64,000 bases of DNA from Actinoplanes sp. KI2. Its GTDB lineage: Bacteria > Actinomycetota > Actinomycetes > Mycobacteriales > Micromonosporaceae. The notes under the pieces are model-generated. The model made no database searches. It worked only from the letters and a program-made list of their open reading frames with translations, and was not told the DNA's origin. This document shows, in pieces, positions 1-8,252 of the stretch; the stretch's first letter is position 1; every line of letters begins with the position of its first letter. The stretch is from assembly GCF_025630775.1 (NCBI RefSeq), contig NZ_JAOSZE010000038.1:43217-107216 (forward strand). The letters run 5' to 3'. The translations under genes were made by a program, and so were the position numbers.

Positions 1-8
1 ATTAGTCG

Positions 9-350
9 TCAGCGCCACGGCTCGGCGGCCCGGTCGCTCGCGGTCACGACCACCTCGGCGCCGGGCCGCGCCTCGGCCAGGGTCTCGAACGCGGAGGGTT
101 CGTCGACCGACTCGGAGAGCAGCGGGGTGGCGTGCACCTTGACGTCGAACCCGCCCAGGGCTCGCCGGTAGGCTCCCACCGACTCCCACTCGGTGACCAG
201 CGTCCAACGGGACGGGTCCTCGATGGCTCGGGCCAGCCGGCCGGAAAGGTAGCCGGGGCGCTCGGCCAGCGCGGTGAGGGCGGCGTGCGCCCGGAGCACG
301 AAGCCGTCCTGCGTGTCCGGCGGGACGACGAAGCGGTTGAGCACGAGCAT
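9..350 (-). CDS. Antibiotic biosynthesis monooxygenase (ABM) family protein
   Basis: A 113-residue protein, the normal length for a single ABM/dimeric ferredoxin-like domain. It opens with the typical first strand (MLVLNRFVVP) and has the central RPGYLSGRLAR and WTLVTEWESV segments seen in ABM proteins. Members are small cytosolic dimers that act as cofactor-free monooxygenases or haem-degrading enzymes; the substrate cannot be read here. The frame stays open upstream, but the ATG at 350 matches the family N-terminus. The gene is divergent from the small membrane protein at 385. Family assignment is good, function is not. Confidence 0.72.
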   Translation of the reverse strand: MLVLNRFVVPPDTQDGFVLRAHAALTALAERPGYLSGRLARAIEDPSRWTLVTEWESVGAYRRALGGFDVKVHATPLLSESVDEPSAFETLAEARPGAEVVVTASDRAAEPWR

Positions 351-384
351 GGGACGAGCGTACGCAGCGCGAGGAGGCGACACG

Positions 385-639
385 GTGGCACCGTCCGAGA
401 ACCTGCTTCGCCGGCTGGCCCGGGTGAAGCCGACGACGGCGTTCCTGGTGGCGCTGGCGCTGATGCTGGCGGGGCTGTTCCTGCCCGGCATCGTCGGGGC
501 GGCGCTGCTGTTCGCGCTGGGTGCGGGGCTGGCCATGCTGACGTACACCACCTGGTCGGTGCAGCCGCCGGCGACCCGTGCCCTGCGCGTACTCATGCTC
601 GTTCTTCTTCTCGCCGCCGTGGTGGCGAAGGCCGTGTAG
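385..639 (+). CDS. Small two-helix membrane protein
   Basis: An 84-residue protein starting at a GTG preceded by GAGGAGG at about 371-376, which is why I prefer it over the ATG at 349. It has a short basic N-terminus (LLRRLARVKP) and two or three hydrophobic stretches (roughly residues 17-50 and 60-80). It resembles small uncharacterised actinobacterial membrane proteins of the DUF6703 type. It sits just ahead of the zinc uptake operon, but the Zur-like palindrome lies after its stop, so it is probably not part of that operon. No function can be assigned. Confidence 0.6.
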   Translation: MAPSENLLRRLARVKPTTAFLVALALMLAGLFLPGIVGAALLFALGAGLAMLTYTTWSVQPPATRALRVLMLVLLLAAVVAKAV

Positions 640-657
640 CGCGACTCATGCGCTTTT

Positions 658-676
658 GACAATCATTATCATTGTC
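658..676 (+). promoter_or_regulatory. Zur-box-like operator upstream of znuA
   Basis: Perfect 6-bp inverted repeat GACAAT-N7-ATTGTC with an AT-rich core, lying 15 bases before the znuA ATG. Its reverse complement, GACAATGATAATGATTGTC, closely resembles actinobacterial Zur operators (TGAtAATGATTgTCA type). The close spacing suggests it overlaps the core promoter, so zinc-loaded Zur would block znuABC. The putative regulator is encoded about 2.9 kb downstream. Confidence 0.75.
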
Positions 677-691
677 GGCGACAGTTGGAGC

Positions 692-1588
692 ATGCCCCGC
701 GCCCTGCTCGCCGCGCTCCTGACGCTCGCCGTCGCGGCCGGTTGCGCCGGGCGGGCCACCGAGAACGGCTTCTCCGGCGGGCGGCTCGCCGTGGTCACGG
801 CGTTCTATCCGCTGCAGTTCCTCAGCGAGCGGATCGGGGGCGACATGGTGACCGTCACGAACCTCACCAAGCCCGGCGCCGAGCCGCACGACGTGGAGCT
901 CAACCCGCGCCAGGTCGCCCAGGTGGCGGACGCCGGGCTCGCGGTCTACCTCCGGGGCTTCCAGCCGGCCGTCGACTCGGCCGTCGCCATGGAGGCGAAG
1001 GGCCGCTCGTTCGACGTCTCCTCGGTCGTCGACCTGCTCCCCTACACCGGCGGCGAGTCCGAGGACGGCAGCAAGGACCCGCATGTCTGGCTCGACCCGG
1101 TGCGCCTTTCGGCGATCGCCGGCGCGCTGGGCGACCGCCTCGGCCGGGCCGACCCCACGCACGCCTCCGACTATCGCGAGCGCGCCCAGGACCTCCAAGA
1201 CCAACTTCAAGACCTCGATCGGGCGTACGCGGAGGGCCTGGCGACCTGCCGGCGGCACGAGGTCGTCACCAGCCACGAGGCGTTCAACTACCTGGCCCAC
1301 CGGTACGGCCTGACCCAGATCGGGATCACCGGCGTCTCCCCGGAGGCCGAGCCGTCCGCGCGCCAACTGGCCGCGGTCGCCGCCCAGGCCCGAGCCACCG
1401 GCACCACGACGATCTTTTTCGAGACCCTGGTCAGCCCCAAGGTCGCCGAGACCATCGCGCGCGAGGTCGGCGCCCGCACTGCGGTGCTGGACCCGCTCGA
1501 AGGCCTGACCGACCCGAACGCCGACTACTTCTCCGTCATGCGGGCCAACCTGGCCGCGCTCACCACGGCATTGGGGTGCACCTCATGA
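692..1588 (+). CDS. znuA: Zinc ABC transporter substrate-binding lipoprotein ZnuA
   Basis: Periplasmic-binding (cluster A-I) metal receptor of 298 residues. The N-terminus MPRALLAALLTLAVAAGC is a lipoprotein signal with Cys as the anchored residue. Candidate metal ligands are His in EPHDVEL, His in DPHVWLDP, His in TSHEAFNYL and the late acidic segment VLDPLEGL. The His-rich loop of many zinc-specific ZnuA proteins is missing. It is the first gene of znuABC and overlaps znuC by ATGA. The ATG at 692 is chosen because it gives the lipoprotein signal directly after the Zur-like site. Zinc specificity is inferred from the Zur/SmtB context; manganese cannot be fully excluded. Confidence 0.88.
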   Translation: MPRALLAALLTLAVAAGCAGRATENGFSGGRLAVVTAFYPLQFLSERIGGDMVTVTNLTKPGAEPHDVELNPRQVAQVADAGLAVYLRGFQPAVDSAVAMEAKGRSFDVSSVVDLLPYTGGESEDGSKDPHVWLDPVRLSAIAGALGDRLGRADPTHASDYRERAQDLQDQLQDLDRAYAEGLATCRRHEVVTSHEAFNYLAHRYGLTQIGITGVSPEAEPSARQLAAVAAQARATGTTTIFFETLVSPKVAETIAREVGARTAVLDPLEGLTDPNADYFSVMRANLAALTTALGCTS

Positions 1589-2367
1589 GCGTCGTCGACG
1601 TACGCCACCTGGCCGTGGGCTACGACGGCCGGGAGATCCTGCACGACGTCTCGCTCGCGGTGCCCGGCGGCGAGGTGGTCGCGATCCTCGGCGCCAACGG
1701 CTCCGGCAAGTCCACCCTGATCCGCACCATCCTCGGCCTGGTCCCGATCGCGCGCGGCGAGATCGACCTGTTCGGCACCGCGCAGCGCCGGTTCCGGGAC
1801 TGGGCCCGGGTCGGCTACGTCCCGCAGCGGCTCGGCGCCGGTTCCGGCGTGCCGGCCACGGTCGGCGAGGTGGTGGCCTCCGGCCGGCTGGCCCGGCGCG
1901 GCATCTTCCGGCCCGCCGGCGCCGCCGACAAGGCCGCGATCCGCGACGCGCTGACCAAGGTCGGCCTGCTCGACCGGATCGGCGACCCGGTGGCCACCCT
2001 CTCCGGCGGCCAGCAGCAGCGCACGCTGATCGCCCGGGCCCTGGCCGGCCGCCCCGACCTGCTGGTCCTCGACGAGCCGACGGCCGGGGTGGACGCGGCC
2101 AGCCAGGAGGCGTTCGCCGCGGCGCTGGGCGAGTTCGCGGCCGGCGGCGGCACGATCCTGCTGGTCGCGCACGAGCTCGGCCCGCTGCGCCCGCTGATCG
2201 ACCGGGCCGTCGTGGTGCACGAGGGCCGGATAGCGCACGAGGGCATCCCGCCCGAGCCGGCCGGCCACCACGCCGACCCCGGCCACGACCACGTCCACCC
2301 GCACGCCACCCCGGAGAAGGACAAGATCTGCGTGTCGCCGACCGACCGGATCACGGCCCGCCCATGA
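1585..2367 (+). CDS. znuC: Zinc ABC transporter ATP-binding protein ZnuC
   Basis: ABC ATPase of 260 residues that powers zinc import through ZnuB. Walker A is GANGSGKST, the signature is LSGGQQQR, Walker B is LLVLDEPTAGVD and the switch His is in LLVAHEL. The C-terminal tail carries six histidines in a short stretch (about residues 233-245), which is unusual for this subunit and may bind zinc. It overlaps znuA and znuB by 4 bases each (ATGA), indicating translational coupling. Confidence 0.9.
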   Translation: MSVVDVRHLAVGYDGREILHDVSLAVPGGEVVAILGANGSGKSTLIRTILGLVPIARGEIDLFGTAQRRFRDWARVGYVPQRLGAGSGVPATVGEVVASGRLARRGIFRPAGAADKAAIRDALTKVGLLDRIGDPVATLSGGQQQRTLIARALAGRPDLLVLDEPTAGVDAASQEAFAAALGEFAAGGGTILLVAHELGPLRPLIDRAVVVHEGRIAHEGIPPEPAGHHADPGHDHVHPHATPEKDKICVSPTDRITARP

Positions 2368-3230
2368 GCCTGTTCGCGTACGACTTCATGATCCGCGCGT
2401 TGATCGGCGCGCTGGTGATCGGCCTGGCCGCCCCCGCCCTCGGCATCTACCTGGTGCAGCGGCGGCTGTCGCTGATCGGGGACGGGATCGGGCACGTCGC
2501 GCTGACCGGCGTCGGCGTGGGCCTGCTGCTGCACCACTCCCCGGTGATCAGCGCGGTGATCGTGTCGGCGGCCGGGGCGGTCGGCATCGAGCTGATCCGC
2601 CAGCGCGGTCGCACCTCCGGCGACCTCGCCCTGGCGCTGCTGTTCTACGGCGGCATCGCGGGCGGGGTGGTGCTGGTCGGGCTCTCCGACGACAGCAGCA
2701 ATGCGAACCTGATGCAGTACCTGTTCGGCTCGCTGATCACCACCTCGCCGCAGGACCTCGTGGTGATCACCGTGCTGGGCCTGGCCGTGCTGCTGGCGAT
2801 GACCGTCTTCCGGCCGGCCCTGTTCGCGGTCTGCAACGACGAGGAGTACGCCCGGGTCAGCGGCCTGCCGGTGCGCACGCTGAACATCCTGATGGCGGTG
2901 ACGACCGCGGTGACGGTGACGATCGCCATGCGTACGGTCGGCCTGCTCCTGGTCTCGGCCCTGATGGTCGTTCCGGTGGCCGCGGCCCAGCAGGTCACCC
3001 GGGGGTTCCGCAGCACGATGGCGTTGGCGATGGTGATCGGCCTGGCATCGGCCGGCGCGGGCGTGGCGGTCTCGGCCGGGATCGACACCGCGCCCGGCGC
3101 CACCACGGTGATCATCGCGCTCGGCGCGTTCGTGGCGATCTCGCTCGGCGGCGGGCTCGTCCGGACCCTGCGCCGGCGCGTCCACCAGCCGCGAGAGGTG
3201 GAGCCGCCCGATGTCGTCCTGCAAGGCTGA
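2364..3230 (+). CDS. znuB: Zinc ABC transporter permease ZnuB
   Basis: A 288-residue ABC-3 family permease with seven to nine hydrophobic helices. It has the family hallmarks YLVQRRLSLIGDGIGHVALTG near the N-terminus and LLVSALMVVPVAAAQQ in the C-terminal half. It forms the membrane channel of the ZnuABC importer. It starts at the ATGA overlap with znuC and ends 36 bases before the ArsR-family gene. Confidence 0.92.
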   Translation: MSLFAYDFMIRALIGALVIGLAAPALGIYLVQRRLSLIGDGIGHVALTGVGVGLLLHHSPVISAVIVSAAGAVGIELIRQRGRTSGDLALALLFYGGIAGGVVLVGLSDDSSNANLMQYLFGSLITTSPQDLVVITVLGLAVLLAMTVFRPALFAVCNDEEYARVSGLPVRTLNILMAVTTAVTVTIAMRTVGLLLVSALMVVPVAAAQQVTRGFRSTMALAMVIGLASAGAGVAVSAGIDTAPGATTVIIALGAFVAISLGGGLVRTLRRRVHQPREVEPPDVVLQG

Positions 3231-3266
3231 GGGATCACGGGGCCGAGGGATAAATTGGCGGGAACC

Positions 3267-3566
3267 ATGACGACCACCGGTTATGAGGCCTACGAGTCGG
3301 CCGGGGAGCTGCTGCGCGCCCTCGCCGCGCCGATCCGGGTCGCGATCGTCGCCGAGCTCGGCGAGGGCGAGCGCTGCGTGCACGAGCTGGTGGAGAAGCT
3401 GGGCGCACCCCAGCCGCTGGTCTCCCAGCACCTGCGGGTGCTGCGCGGGGCGGGAGTGGTGCGTGGCGCGCGCCGCGGCCGGGAGATCGCGTACTCACTG
3501 GTGGATGATCATGTCGCGCGTATCGTCGCCGACGCCGTCAACCATGCGCGGGAGGTCCGATCTTGA
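3267..3566 (+). CDS. ArsR/SmtB-family zinc-sensing repressor
   Basis: A 99-residue winged-helix repressor. The DNA-recognition helix segment is PQPLVSQHLRVLRGAG. The last helix contains D-x-H-x10-H-x2-E (DDH...HARE), which matches the alpha5 zinc site of SmtB/CzrA-type sensors, so this protein should release DNA on zinc binding. It overlaps the downstream Zur gene by 4 bases (TTGA). The pair corresponds to smtB-furB (Rv2358-Rv2359) of M. tuberculosis, where the ArsR protein represses the operon under low zinc. The ATG at 3267 is preferred; a TTG at 3255 would add four residues. Confidence 0.88.
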   Translation: MTTTGYEAYESAGELLRALAAPIRVAIVAELGEGERCVHELVEKLGAPQPLVSQHLRVLRGAGVVRGARRGREIAYSLVDDHVARIVADAVNHAREVRS

Positions 3567-3967
3567 ACGCCGAGACGAGTGCACAGCGCAACACCAGGCA
3601 GCGCACCGCGGTGAGCGCCGTGCTCAACGACGTCGAGGGCTTCAACAGCGCCCAGGAGCTGCACGCGCTGCTGCGCGAGCGGGGCGAGCGGGTCGGGCTG
3701 ACCACGGTGTACCGCACGCTGCAGGGACTCGCCGACGCCGGCGAGATCGACGTGATGCGCCCGCCCGGCGGCGAGCACCTGTACCGCCGCTGCAGCCAGG
3801 GCCATCACCACCACCTGGTGTGCCGGGTCTGTGGCCGGGCGGTCGAGGTGGAGGGCCCGGCCGTCGAGTCGTGGGCGGAGAAGGTGGCGGCCAAGCACGG
3901 CTTCGCCGACGTCTCACACACCATGGAGATCTTCGGCACCTGCCCGGACTGTGCGACCAAGCGGTAA
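3563..3967 (+). CDS. zur: Fur-family zinc uptake regulator Zur
   Basis: A 134-residue Fur-family protein. The N-terminal winged helix contains VGLTTVYRTLQGLADAGEI. The metal-binding half has the GHHHHLVC segment, a first CxxC in CRVCGR and a second in CPDC near the C-terminus, which together form the structural zinc site. With zinc bound it should repress uptake genes; the palindrome before znuA is the obvious target. The TTG start overlaps the stop of the ArsR gene, so both are probably made from one mRNA. Confidence 0.9.
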   Translation: MNAETSAQRNTRQRTAVSAVLNDVEGFNSAQELHALLRERGERVGLTTVYRTLQGLADAGEIDVMRPPGGEHLYRRCSQGHHHHLVCRVCGRAVEVEGPAVESWAEKVAAKHGFADVSHTMEIFGTCPDCATKR

Positions 3968-3993
3968 CACCGTCCACGTGCGACGCTTCCCCC

Positions 3994-4608
3994 GTGAAGC
4001 TCTACGCCGAGCGGCTGCCCACCGCCATCCGTCAACTGCTCACCGACATCGTCGTGGTGGTCTGGGTCTATCTGTGGATCCGGGCCGGCCTCTGGGTGCA
4101 CGACATGGTGCAGAAACTGGCCGTCCCGGGGCAGAAGCTGCAGAGCGCGGGCGGCGGCATCGCGGACAACCTGGCCGACGCGGGCAGCAAGGTCAACCGG
4201 GTGCCGCTGGTCGGCGACCAGTTGGTCAAGCCGTTCAACGGTGCCGCCGACGCGGCCCGGGCGATCGCCGACGCCGGCCGGCAACAGCAGCATGTCGTCG
4301 ACCAGATGTCGGTGCTGCTGGCGATCCTTGCCGTCTCGGTGCCGCTCGCGCTGGTGGTCTTCCTCTGGCTGCCGTTCCGGTTGCGCTGGATGCGCCGGGC
4401 CGGGCTGGCGTCGGCCGTACGCGCCGAGCCGGCCGGCCGCGACCTGCTGGCCCTGCGCGCCCTGGCCGGCCGGCCGCTGAACGAGCTGACCCGGCTCGGC
4501 CCGGACATCGCGCAGAGCTGGCGCAACGGCGACGCGGAGGCGGTCGACGCGCTCGCCGCGCTCGAGCTCAAGCGGCTCGGGCTCACGGCGTCGGGTCGTC
4601 GGCGTTGA
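3994..4608 (+). CDS. Membrane protein of unknown function
   Basis: A 204-residue protein with a GTG start 26 bases after zur. It has hydrophobic segments at about residues 13-33 and 107-130, flanking a soluble alpha-helical loop. After the second helix comes a basic cytoplasmic tail (LPFRLRWMRRAG) and a C-terminal helical region. No recognised catalytic motif. The gene ends 26 bases inside the convergent DUF6328 gene. It may be co-transcribed with smtB-zur. Confidence 0.6.
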   Translation: MKLYAERLPTAIRQLLTDIVVVVWVYLWIRAGLWVHDMVQKLAVPGQKLQSAGGGIADNLADAGSKVNRVPLVGDQLVKPFNGAADAARAIADAGRQQQHVVDQMSVLLAILAVSVPLALVVFLWLPFRLRWMRRAGLASAVRAEPAGRDLLALRALAGRPLNELTRLGPDIAQSWRNGDAEAVDALAALELKRLGLTASGRRR

Positions 4609-5113
4609 GCGCCTCCTCCTCCCGCTCGTCGGCCTCGTCGATCCAGTTGTGCCGGTAGAGCGGGAGGCCGACCCAGAAGAACAGGAACCACAGTGCCGCG
4701 GTCCCGCCCAGCACGATCGCGACCCAGCGGGTGAGCAGGTAGTCGACGATCAGGAAGATGCTGCTCACCATCGCGATCAGCAGGAACGCCAGGCCACCGG
4801 TGACCATCCGGTGCGCGTAGCGGACCAGCTCCGGCTTGCGGCCCTGGCGGAACAGCGCGCGATGGAACGCGACCGGCGAGATCAGCATCGCGGCGGCACC
4901 GGCGGCGGCGAGCAGCGCGACCACGTACAGGTCGCGCTGCAGCGTCGAGACGTGCGCGAAGCCGTTGCTGAACGGCAGGGTGAGCAGGAAGGCGAAGAGG
5001 ATCTGCACGCCGGTCTGCGCCACCCGCAGCTCCTGGAGCAGGTCGCCGAAATTGCGATCCCAGCGGTGTCTCTCGGTCTCGTGCGCCAGCCGGTTTCGTC
5101 TTTCCGGCCTCAT
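4583..5113 (-). CDS. DUF6328 family membrane protein
   Basis: A 176-residue protein with about four transmembrane helices (residues 35-55, 68-85, 105-130, 137-155). The N-terminal cytoplasmic signature DLLQELRVAQTGVQILFAFLL is typical of DUF6328. Function unknown. Its ATG lies in the last copy of a duplicated gene-junction sequence (5110-5178), and its 3' end overlaps the convergent gene at 4608. Confidence 0.7.
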   Translation of the reverse strand: MRPERRNRLAHETERHRWDRNFGDLLQELRVAQTGVQILFAFLLTLPFSNGFAHVSTLQRDLYVVALLAAAGAAAMLISPVAFHRALFRQGRKPELVRYAHRMVTGGLAFLLIAMVSSIFLIVDYLLTRWVAIVLGGTAALWFLFFWVGLPLYRHNWIDEADEREEEALNADDPTP

Positions 5114-5178
5114 GCCGGCCGGTTCTCTGTCCTCATGCCGCTCTCACGCCGGCCGGTTCGCTGTTCTCATGCCGGCCG
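5110..5178 (-). repeat. Duplicated gene-junction sequence between alpha/beta hydrolase and DUF6328 gene
   Basis: On the minus strand the hydrolase ends in CCGGCCGGCATGA. Close variants recur twice before the DUF6328 start, which itself is CCGGCCGGCATGAGG. The intervening 55 bases therefore consist of imperfect copies of the stop/start junction, each with GTGA or ATGA. Confidence 0.6.
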
Positions 5179-6000
5179 GATGCGAGCCAGCGCGCAGTCG
5201 GCGACCGACTCCGGCGCCTGCTCGGGCGCCCAGTGGCTCACCCCGCGCAGCACCACCAGCTGGAAATCGGCCTCCACCCAGTCCCGGGTACGCAGCGCGG
5301 CGGTGCGGGCGACGACCAGGTCGCGGTCGGGCCAGATGTACGTGGTCGGCACGGTGATCACCTGCGCGCCGCCGAGGTCGGTGCCGGCCAGGCCGCGGTA
5401 CCAGTTCAGGCCGCCGGTCAGCCGGGCCGGGTCGGCGCGCATCGCGTCCACGTACAGCCGGGCGCGGTCGCCGATCGGACGCAGCATCGCCTTGAGCGCG
5501 GCCCCGCCGCCGGCCAGCAGGACGCGCTCCGCGATCGCCGAACGGAACAGGGCGAAGTAGGCGAACCGGGCGCGCTGGGTCGGGCGTACCCGCATCGCCA
5601 GCTGCAGCGCCTTGGGGTGCGGCACGGAGACGACGGTCAGGGTGCGCACCCGGTCCGGGTGCATCGCGGCGAGCAGCCAGCCGATCTGCGCGCCCCAGTC
5701 GTGGCCGATCACGTGCGCCGACTCGAGGCCGAGGGCGTCGAGCACCGCGACGGCGTCCGCGAGCGGCTCGGCGATCCGGTAGGCGGAGACCGCGTCGGGT
5801 CGCGCTCCGGGCGAATAGCCGCGCTGGTCGAGGGCGTACGTGCGCAGGCCGGCCGCGTGCAGCCGGGGCAGGATCAGGTCGAACTCGCGGTGATCCTGCG
5901 GGAACCCGTGCAGGAGCAGTACCGGGTCGCCGTCCGCCGGTCCGCCCTCGTACACGTCGAAGGTGAACCCCCGCGCCTTGATCTCCATGTTGTAGATCAC
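5167..6000 (-). CDS. Alpha/beta hydrolase, epoxide-hydrolase-like
   Basis: A 277-residue alpha/beta hydrolase. The oxyanion motif is HGFPQ. The nucleophile elbow is GHDWG, which places Asp as nucleophile and, with the following Trp, points to the epoxide hydrolase/haloalkane dehalogenase branch. The acid lies near IWPDRD and the catalytic His in VSHWAPEQAP. A cap domain occupies the middle. Start may be residue 1 or Met5 (MEIKARGF). Substrate unknown. The 5' end faces the TPP riboswitch unit, so promoters are divergent. Confidence 0.8.
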   Translation of the reverse strand: MIYNMEIKARGFTFDVYEGGPADGDPVLLLHGFPQDHREFDLILPRLHAAGLRTYALDQRGYSPGARPDAVSAYRIAEPLADAVAVLDALGLESAHVIGHDWGAQIGWLLAAMHPDRVRTLTVVSVPHPKALQLAMRVRPTQRARFAYFALFRSAIAERVLLAGGGAALKAMLRPIGDRARLYVDAMRADPARLTGGLNWYRGLAGTDLGGAQVITVPTTYIWPDRDLVVARTAALRTRDWVEADFQLVVLRGVSHWAPEQAPESVADCALARIRPA

Positions 6001-6061
6001 TCCTCCGCTGTCGCACGCCCCCCACCGGTGTTAGCGTCACCATCGAAGCACATGCAATCCG

Positions 6062-6146
6062 ACAGGGGAGCGCACAGCGCTGAGAGTGTGGGGACACCCG
6101 CAGACCCTCGTACCTGATCTGGGTAATGCCAGCGCAGGAAGCTCGG
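6062..6146 (+). ncRNA. TPP riboswitch (THI element)
   Basis: Contains the conserved THI core: CTGAGA at 6080-6085, then ACCCT, ACCTGATCTGG and GTAATGCCAGCG, ending with AGGAAGC. This is the classic thiamine-pyrophosphate aptamer. It precedes a YkoEDC-type transporter, a known TPP-regulated HMP/thiamine uptake family, which makes the assignment secure. Confidence 0.95.
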
Positions 6147-6189
6147 TCTTTTCTCCAGCCGTGCCGTGGCGAGCCACGGCGCTGCGTCT

Positions 6190-6214
6190 CCTCCCGGTAG
6201 CTATAACTGGGAGG
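6190..6214 (+). promoter_or_regulatory. RBS-sequestering hairpin of the TPP riboswitch
   Basis: CCTCCC (6190-6195) pairs with the Shine-Dalgarno GGGAGG (6209-6214), extended by GGT/ACT to about 9 bp with loop AGCTATA. The ATG follows at 6222. A further hairpin (GCCGTGG-CGAG-CCACGGC, around 6163-6180) sits between aptamer and RBS. There is no terminator U-tract, so control is most likely at translation initiation. Confidence 0.75.
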
Positions 6215-6221
6215 TCAACTC

Positions 6222-6800
6222 ATGGAGTCCACCAACCGATGGCGCACGATCGACATCGTGATCGCCTCGATCGTCGCGGTCGCGTTCGGCGTCATCTTCT
6301 GGGCCTGGGGCCTGCTCTGGAACGGGCCGCTGAGCGGCATCACCGAGCCGGTCCGCTGCGTCATCTACGGCATGTGGCTGGTGCCGGCCGTGCTCGGCGC
6401 GCTGATCGTGCGCAAGCCCGGCGCCGCCTTCTACACCCTCACCCTCGCCTCGCTCGTCTCGGTCGCCATCGGCACCAGCTGGGGCTGGACCCTCGTGATC
6501 CAGGGCCCGCTGGAGGCGCTCGGCGCCGAGCTGATCTTCGCGGCGTTCGCCTACAAGGTGTACACCCTGCCGGTGGCCATGCTGGCCGGCGCCACCGCGG
6601 GCGTCGTGGCCTCGGTGTACGACGCGGTCGTCTGGTACCCCGGCTACTCCTGGGCCACCTTCCGGATCCCGTACATCCTGGTCACCGCGGCGTCCTCGCT
6701 GGTGATCGCCGGCCTCGGCAGCGTGCTGCTGGTCCGCGCGCTGGCTCAGACGGGTGTGCTCGACCGATTCCCGGCGGGCCGGTCGCGCGCGCTGGTCTGA
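6222..6800 (+). CDS. ykoE: ECF transporter S component, YkoE family (HMP/thiamine uptake)
   Basis: A 192-residue integral membrane protein with five or six helices. YkoE landmarks include IFWAWGLLWNG, the EPVRCVIYGMW loop, and GAELIFAAFAYKVYTLP. It is the substrate-capture subunit, probably for hydroxymethylpyrimidine or thiamine. It directly follows the TPP riboswitch and RBS hairpin, and is followed by its ATPase and transmembrane coupling genes. Confidence 0.9.
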   Translation: MESTNRWRTIDIVIASIVAVAFGVIFWAWGLLWNGPLSGITEPVRCVIYGMWLVPAVLGALIVRKPGAAFYTLTLASLVSVAIGTSWGWTLVIQGPLEALGAELIFAAFAYKVYTLPVAMLAGATAGVVASVYDAVVWYPGYSWATFRIPYILVTAASSLVIAGLGSVLLVRALAQTGVLDRFPAGRSRALV

Positions 6801-6821
6801 TTCTTGGTTCGATGGTGAATC

Positions 6822-8252
6822 ATGAGTCGGGTCGAGTTGCGGGGCTTCGGGTGGCGGCATGCCGGCCGCCGCGCGTGGGCTGTCCGGGACGTCGACCTGA
6901 CCGTCGAGCACGGTGAGCGGGTGCTCCTGCTCGGCCCGTCCGGGGCCGGCAAGAGCACCCTGCTCGCGGCGCTGGCCGGCCTGCTCCCGGCCGACTCGGG
7001 CGAGTCGGCCGGCACGGTGACGATCGACGGGCTCGAGCCGCGCGCCGCCCGCGACCGGGTCGGCATCGTCTTCCAGGACCCGCAGACCCAACTGGTGATG
7101 GCCCGCAGCGGCGACGACGTGGCGTTCGGGCTGGAGAACCGCGGGGTGCCGGCCGCCGCGATCTGGCCGCGGGTCAGCGACGCGCTCGACCGGGTCGGCT
7201 TCCCGTACCCGATCACCCGCTCGACCGGCGCGCTCTCCGGCGGCGAGGCGCAGCGGCTCGCGCTGGCCGGGGTGCTCGCGCTGCGGCCCGGCCTGCTGCT
7301 GCTCGACGAGCCGACGGCGAACCTGGACCCGGCCGGTGCGCAGCTGGTCCGCGAGGCGATCGGCCGGTCCCGGGACGACGAGACGCTGATCGTGGTGGAG
7401 CACCGGGTCGCCGAGGCGCTGCCGCTGGTCGACCGGGTGGTGGTGCTCGAGCCCGGCGGCGGGATCCGGTCGGACGGCGCGCCTGAGGTCGTGTTCGCCG
7501 CGTACGGGGATCGGCTCGCCGCCGAGGGCGTGTGGGTGCCCGGGTTCGCCATCCCGCCGCTCAAGGCCGGCGTCCGGGGCACGGGCGAGCTGGCCCGGGC
7601 CGACGGTGTCGCGGTCGGGCAGCGGCTGGCGCCGGTCTCGATGTGCGTCGGCGAGGGCGAGGTGCTGGCCGTCACCGGGCCGAACGGCGCCGGCAAGTCG
7701 ACGCTCGCGCTGGTGCTGGGCGGGCTGCTGGCGCCGACCGGCGGGCAGGTCACCGCGTTCGGCGACCCGCGCCCGCCGCACCGGTGGAAGGCCACCACGC
7801 TGACCGAGCGGATCGGGTCGGTCTTCCAGAATCCGGAGCATCAGTTCGTCACCGCGCGGGTGGCGGACGAGCTCGCGGTCGGGCCGCGGCGACTCGGCCG
7901 GGGCGAGGCCGAGATCAAGGAGACGGTGGACGCACTGCTCGACCGGTTGCGCCTGACCAAGCTGGCGCAGGCCAACCCGTACACCCTCTCCGGGGGTGAG
8001 GCCCGCCGGCTGAGCGTGGCGACGGCGCTGGCCACCGCGCCGCGGCTGCTCGTCCTCGACGAGCCGACCTTCGGCCAGGACCGGCGCACCTGGATCGAGC
8101 TGGTCACGCTGCTGGCGACGCTGCGCGACGAGGGGCACGGCGTGGTGGCGATCACCCACGACGACGACTTCGTGCAGAAGCTCGCCGACCGTACGTTTCC
8201 GCTGGGGTCGCCGCGCCTGCCCGACCCGCTTCCCCGGCGGCGGCGCTGGTGA
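6822..8252 (+). CDS. ykoD: Fused double ABC ATPase of ECF transporter, YkoD
   Basis: A 476-residue protein with two complete ABC ATPase domains in tandem. Domain 1 has GPSGAGKST, LSGGEAQR and LLLLDEPTANLD. Domain 2 has GPNGAGKST, LSGGEARR and LLVLDEPTFGQD. This replaces the separate EcfA and EcfA' subunits of the energising module. It overlaps the downstream EcfT gene by 4 bases (GTGA). Confidence 0.92.
   Translation: MSRVELRGFGWRHAGRRAWAVRDVDLTVEHGERVLLLGPSGAGKSTLLAALAGLLPADSGESAGTVTIDGLEPRAARDRVGIVFQDPQTQLVMARSGDDVAFGLENRGVPAAAIWPRVSDALDRVGFPYPITRSTGALSGGEAQRLALAGVLALRPGLLLLDEPTANLDPAGAQLVREAIGRSRDDETLIVVEHRVAEALPLVDRVVVLEPGGGIRSDGAPEVVFAAYGDRLAAEGVWVPGFAIPPLKAGVRGTGELARADGVAVGQRLAPVSMCVGEGEVLAVTGPNGAGKSTLALVLGGLLAPTGGQVTAFGDPRPPHRWKATTLTERIGSVFQNPEHQFVTARVADELAVGPRRLGRGEAEIKETVDALLDRLRLTKLAQANPYTLSGGEARRLSVATALATAPRLLVLDEPTFGQDRRTWIELVTLLATLRDEGHGVVAITHDDDFVQKLADRTFPLGSPRLPDPLPRRRRW

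Noticed and set aside
6160..6182. Hairpin after the TPP aptamer as a transcription terminator
   Set aside because: No U-tract follows, and the next hairpin masks the RBS, so translational control explains the leader better.
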